The notes under the pieces: model-generated
Seen by the model: only the letters and a program-made list of their open reading frames with translations
Databases searched by the model: none
What the model was told of the DNA's origin: nothing
Assembly (NCBI RefSeq): GCF_008831285.2
Contig: NC_045140.1
Location: 17,482,370-17,546,369, forward strand
DNA length: 64,000 nt
DNA from: Nymphaea colorata
Taxonomy: Eukaryota; Streptophyta; Magnoliopsida; Nymphaeales; Nymphaeaceae
Direction: 5' to 3'
Shown: piece after piece, positions 60,801 through 64,000 of the stretch
Layout: each line of letters opens with the position of its first letter
How positions within the stretch are numbered: position 1 is the first letter of the stretch
Made by a program: the position numbers and the translations under genes

Positions 60801-62796
60801 CCCATATTGTGAAAAAGACTTCAGTGGTTTGAAATGATTTTATTACATACTTAGCCAAAAAACAATTCTACTAAATTACCTAGTAAAAACATAAAAGAAT
60901 AGTAAATGCATACTTGTGCATAAGGAGCTGCAACTTTGACAAATGAAAAATCTGAATCCAACATGTTTCCAATACCTGCAAGTGAGAAAAGAATCTACAA
61001 AATGTCATTTGTTGCGAGAAATATCCAGAAAATCATTAAAAAAAATCAATTTGCTCTTAGGGCACAAGCCAAGTAGCTAATCTCTTTGTAACCCTTGTGA
61101 ATATCTCAAACTATCATAACGAAGAGACAAAAAAGGAATAGATATGCTAAGGTGCACCTTCTAGCGTTGAAAATGCCCTCAAGACAAACGTAAATGTTGA
61201 AGGAAAACGGAAAGGTTGATCCACTGCTATTGCAAACAAATCCTGTGGAAAAGGCATAGTCAGCCAAGAGAAAATTACCCTCACACACCAAAAGTTGCAC
61301 TTCTACACACACCACAGACTGAGAGAGAACATAAAATGTGTGTAGACTGTAGATACAGGGAATTCAAGAAATACATGAATGATCATCACCTGTACCTCTG
61401 AACAATATCACCATGCTGTAGTTCTTGATTTTATCATACAGACTACAGATTCTTAAACTTTCTTTATCCACTGTACTTAATTTCTTATTTTTCCTCCATG
61501 ACTACCAAATCATTAGTTACTAACTTATTAGGATGTATGGAGCCCTCTTCTCAAACTATAACTACTCAAGTATAAGCAGCAAAATGCTTGCCGACCAAGT
61601 CAATCAAACATCAAAACAGGTTGGAGTACGTAGGAACAATAAATAGGGTGTGCAAATATGGAAGTCAGTAAAACTATAAAGAATTAGCTAACAATGTGTC
61701 AGAATCTAGAGGCTAGCTGCAGCATGCATGTCGTAATAAATTCCAAAATCATCATAAATCTTCCTAACATAGATTTCGAGCTAGGGCATCAAGGATTAGC
61801 CATCACATGTAATTTGAGTTGAAAGGACAAAATTATATATTATGTTAGAGTTTCATTAAGGTATTTTCTTTCTTTGCTAGTATATCTGTAAATGTTGAGC
61901 ACTGTTTAGCTTCACCACCTCTTGCATTGCTTCCATTTTCCAATATGGACTTGTTAGTTGTTACTGAACTGCTTAAGGACCAACGTTACCGATCCTGCAC
62001 AAGCGGTCTAAATTGACAAAACAAACCTTGCCAAGGAAAAGGGAAACTTCTCAACATGAAAAGAAACAACAGCAGCTCTAACTTTCAAATGTGGTGTGGA
62101 ATAAATTGTTTTACTTATTCTGATCCTAATTGGATTCAATTCAAGTACTTACCTCACCAATTGCAGTGAAAGTCGTCTCCTGATCAGGCCTCTGGTTTAA
62201 CAAATTGTCTAGGAAAAACTGAACAGATCTTTTCACCTGAGATCTCATTTTTCAAACAATGAACATTCAGATAGCAGTACTTGAATGACAAATTTATGCC
62301 AACGTCAAATCATTTTTCATCCAAACAAATTAAAACCAACACCATAAAACAAATAATAGGACATACCGAAGACATGTCTCCAGTGGGTTTTAGTGCGCCT
62401 AGGTCAACGAGGCACTTTATAACCTACAAAAGAAAAAATTATAAAAAAGTGCCAAATGGACAGCAGCATTTGACAGCAGAAGAGCTTAAAACACATCAAA
62501 AGTATAATTTATCCTATCATCACATGCATTATGGACACAAATGGCTCAGGAACAACTGAGCTGTAAATTCAAAGATGTGTAGAGCAGTTGTAGGAAATGT
62601 AAGTTAAAGATCAAAATTTCTGTACCTTCTTTGCATCTTTTTCATAAACAGCATAAAATAACTCCAGTAGTCTCTCTCGCGTGAACAATTTTATTTCTCC
62701 CATCATGCCAAAATCATAGTAGATAAGTGATCCATCTTTGTCCACAGCAAGATTACCAGGATGAGGATCAGCATGGAAAAAACCAGTTTTAAGTAT
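57871..62796 (-). CDS. ABC1-family (ABC1K/ADCK) atypical kinase, chloroplast type, C-terminal part
   Basis: ABC1K proteins are UbiB-like atypical kinases; the plant chloroplast members act in prenylquinone metabolism, iron and oxidative-stress responses. Exons seen: 62626-62796, 62367-62423, 62153-62236, 61158-61242, 60914-60975, 60719-60793, 58640-58744, 58228-58369, 57871-57944. They sum to 855 bases, 284 residues plus stop, in frame. The first exon carries the catalytic loop GFFHADPHPGN and the metal-binding YYDFGMMG. Later come the conserved DQPFRFPSTFTFV and MPYRVQRIEEFVKQLESGDL. Two hydrophobic segments near the end (VYTVLGGTLLNVGISL and FIGASIFMTLFAYS) are probable membrane helices, and the protein ends KLDKFEKMI. 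The tail most resembles Arabidopsis ABC1K7/SIA1 or ABC1K8/OSA1. The ATP-binding N-lobe and transit peptide lie beyond 64000. Confidence 0.9.
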
Positions 62797-64000
62797 CTGC
62801 ATAAAAATGCATCATCAAATGATACAGTCTGTAAGAGATAATTTTTTGTCCTAGACAAAGATATTCACAGAAATTTAATGAGTTAGTTGACTAAAGCTAG
62901 TTATTTATCAACGTAAAGAAAATGAAACACCAAAAACAGTAAAGAGAAGTTGATGAAGACTGAAATTTTGTCACTGTGATTGTTTACTGTTAAATAGAAT
63001 GTAGGACGATAGCTTTCATTTGACTTACAGTTAATCTTACATCACAAATATTTTTTCTGTTTCGCACAAGGATTAAGGCTGGGCACCAGGCCTGGCCGCC
63101 GGGGGGTAGTCGGTACCCGGTACCCGGCCCGACTCGGGCCCAAAAAAAGGGGCACCATGCCAGCTCAGATGGGCCCGATAAGCCCGGGCGGGCCCAATAA
63201 TGTTCCTTTAATATTTACTTTATTAATTTTTATATATAAATATAATATTTTATTACAATTAATACATTTATATATTATTTTATATTAAAAATATTTTTTA
63301 ATTTAATCAGGCCGGGCTCAGGCTCGGGTTTGAATGGTCAGGTTGGGCCCAGGCCCGAGTTTCCGGCCCAAGCCCGGATCCTTATCGGGCCAGGCCGGGC
63401 CGACCCGATGCCCAGACTTAACAAGGATGAAGCAAATAAAAATAGGCGTTCATCTAACATTCTATTACTGAAACTGAAAAATCAACAAAATATGTGCAGT
63501 TCCATATGTAAACTAGCCTGGTTCATATGTTAAAATGCCAACATTTCATAACTACTAATAGAAGATTATCATGGACACTATCATGTCAACATGGCAAAGC
63601 AATTGAACAAGTCATAACATACATTATGTATGTTTAAGCCAGTCTTGAACACCCAACACAGTTCATTCTCTCCCTTTCTATGATTCTGATGGTCTAATCT
63701 ATTCACCTGTGCTATTTTTTTCATAAATTTCCTACCAATAATGTTTTTAATAAAAAATTGTAGAATACTTCCTTAGGGGTTGTGCTTGGGATGATATTCA
63801 TGCTTTATTATTTAAATTAGGAATTATGCCCATTAGCATGAATGCTAAAGTATAACAAGGTTACAACCTGTAAACTGCATCCAAGTTCTACAAACATCTA
63901 GTGTCACACCATGAATATCCATACCATGTCCCACCTATGCCCTTGTCTACAGGACAAAGATTTTAAAGGTTTATTTATTCGACTAAACAGACACTAACTT
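62797..64000 (-). other. ABC1K intron continuing past the window edge
   Basis: Upstream of the HADPHPGN exon no further coding exon could be found before the window ends, so this is read as one intron of at least 1.2 kb. It contains the complete MITE at 63074-63420. Confidence 0.5.
63074..63420. mobile_element. hAT-type MITE with perfect 8-bp target duplication
   Basis: The 347-base element is flanked on both sides by ACAAGGAT (63066-63073 and 63421-63428). Its ends are TAAGGCTGGGCACC and, inverted, TAAGTCTGGGCATC, two mismatches in 14. Both arms are rich in GGGCCCGG-like words and the centre (63200-63305) is nearly pure AT. An 8-bp duplication is the hallmark of hAT transposition. There is no coding capacity, so it was mobilised in trans. 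It sits in an intron of the ABC1K gene. Confidence 0.85.

Noticed and set aside
1..64000. Search by eye for tRNA genes, CRISPR arrays, intact transposase or reverse transcriptase genes
   Set aside because: None had supporting motifs; CRISPR is not expected in plant nuclear DNA and the repeats seen are microsatellites, minisatellites or MITE-like.

Overview
The window is nuclear DNA of a flowering plant. The evidence is gene content (an L-type lectin receptor kinase, a LEC1-type NF-YB, a plant INCENP with an IN-box, a plant PDS5 with a C-terminal Tudor domain, an ABC1K/ADCK-type kinase), GT-AG introns from about 100 bases to 3.9 kb, AT-rich spacers and introns, and many small MITE-like elements and microsatellites. 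The genes lack the GC-rich bias of grasses. I cannot name the species or decide between a eudicot and an early-diverging lineage. All five confident genes lie on the minus strand.

Layout: 1-2300 may be the 5' part of an unidentified minus-strand unit. 2300-10100 is repeat-rich spacer with decayed elements and an inverted-repeat array at 9.2-9.5 kb. 10229-30229 is a complete PDS5 cohesin regulator; I reconstructed 31 coding exons that close in frame to 1557 residues. 33657-35699 is an intronless lectin receptor kinase of clade VIII type (680 residues). 37641-45848 is an INCENP/WYRD homologue; I reconstructed 8 coding exons (1538 residues). 47980-48567 encodes a LEC1-type NF-YB. 48.6-57.8 kb is mostly spacer with a tandem duplication, a cluster of RY (CATGCA) motifs, a minisatellite and a possible minus-strand promoter with a first exon at 53.6-53.8 kb. 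57871-62796 carries the last nine exons (284 residues) of a chloroplast-type ABC1K kinase, whose 5' part lies beyond 64000.

Two of the genes act in chromosome segregation: PDS5 at cohesin, and INCENP as the scaffold of the chromosomal passenger complex. Their proximity is probably fortuitous, since plant genes of related function are not generally clustered.

The most unusual observations are: a GC-richer 84-codon open frame inside an INCENP intron whose residue pattern recalls the fungal DUF3176 family; a complete hAT-type MITE with a perfect 8-bp target duplication in an ABC1K intron; an array of AGAGGGTTT motifs that includes a perfect 14-bp hairpin; and CATGCA motifs upstream of the LEC1-type gene. 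No tRNA, rRNA, CRISPR array or intact transposase was seen. All family assignments are from sequence reading alone, without database searches.
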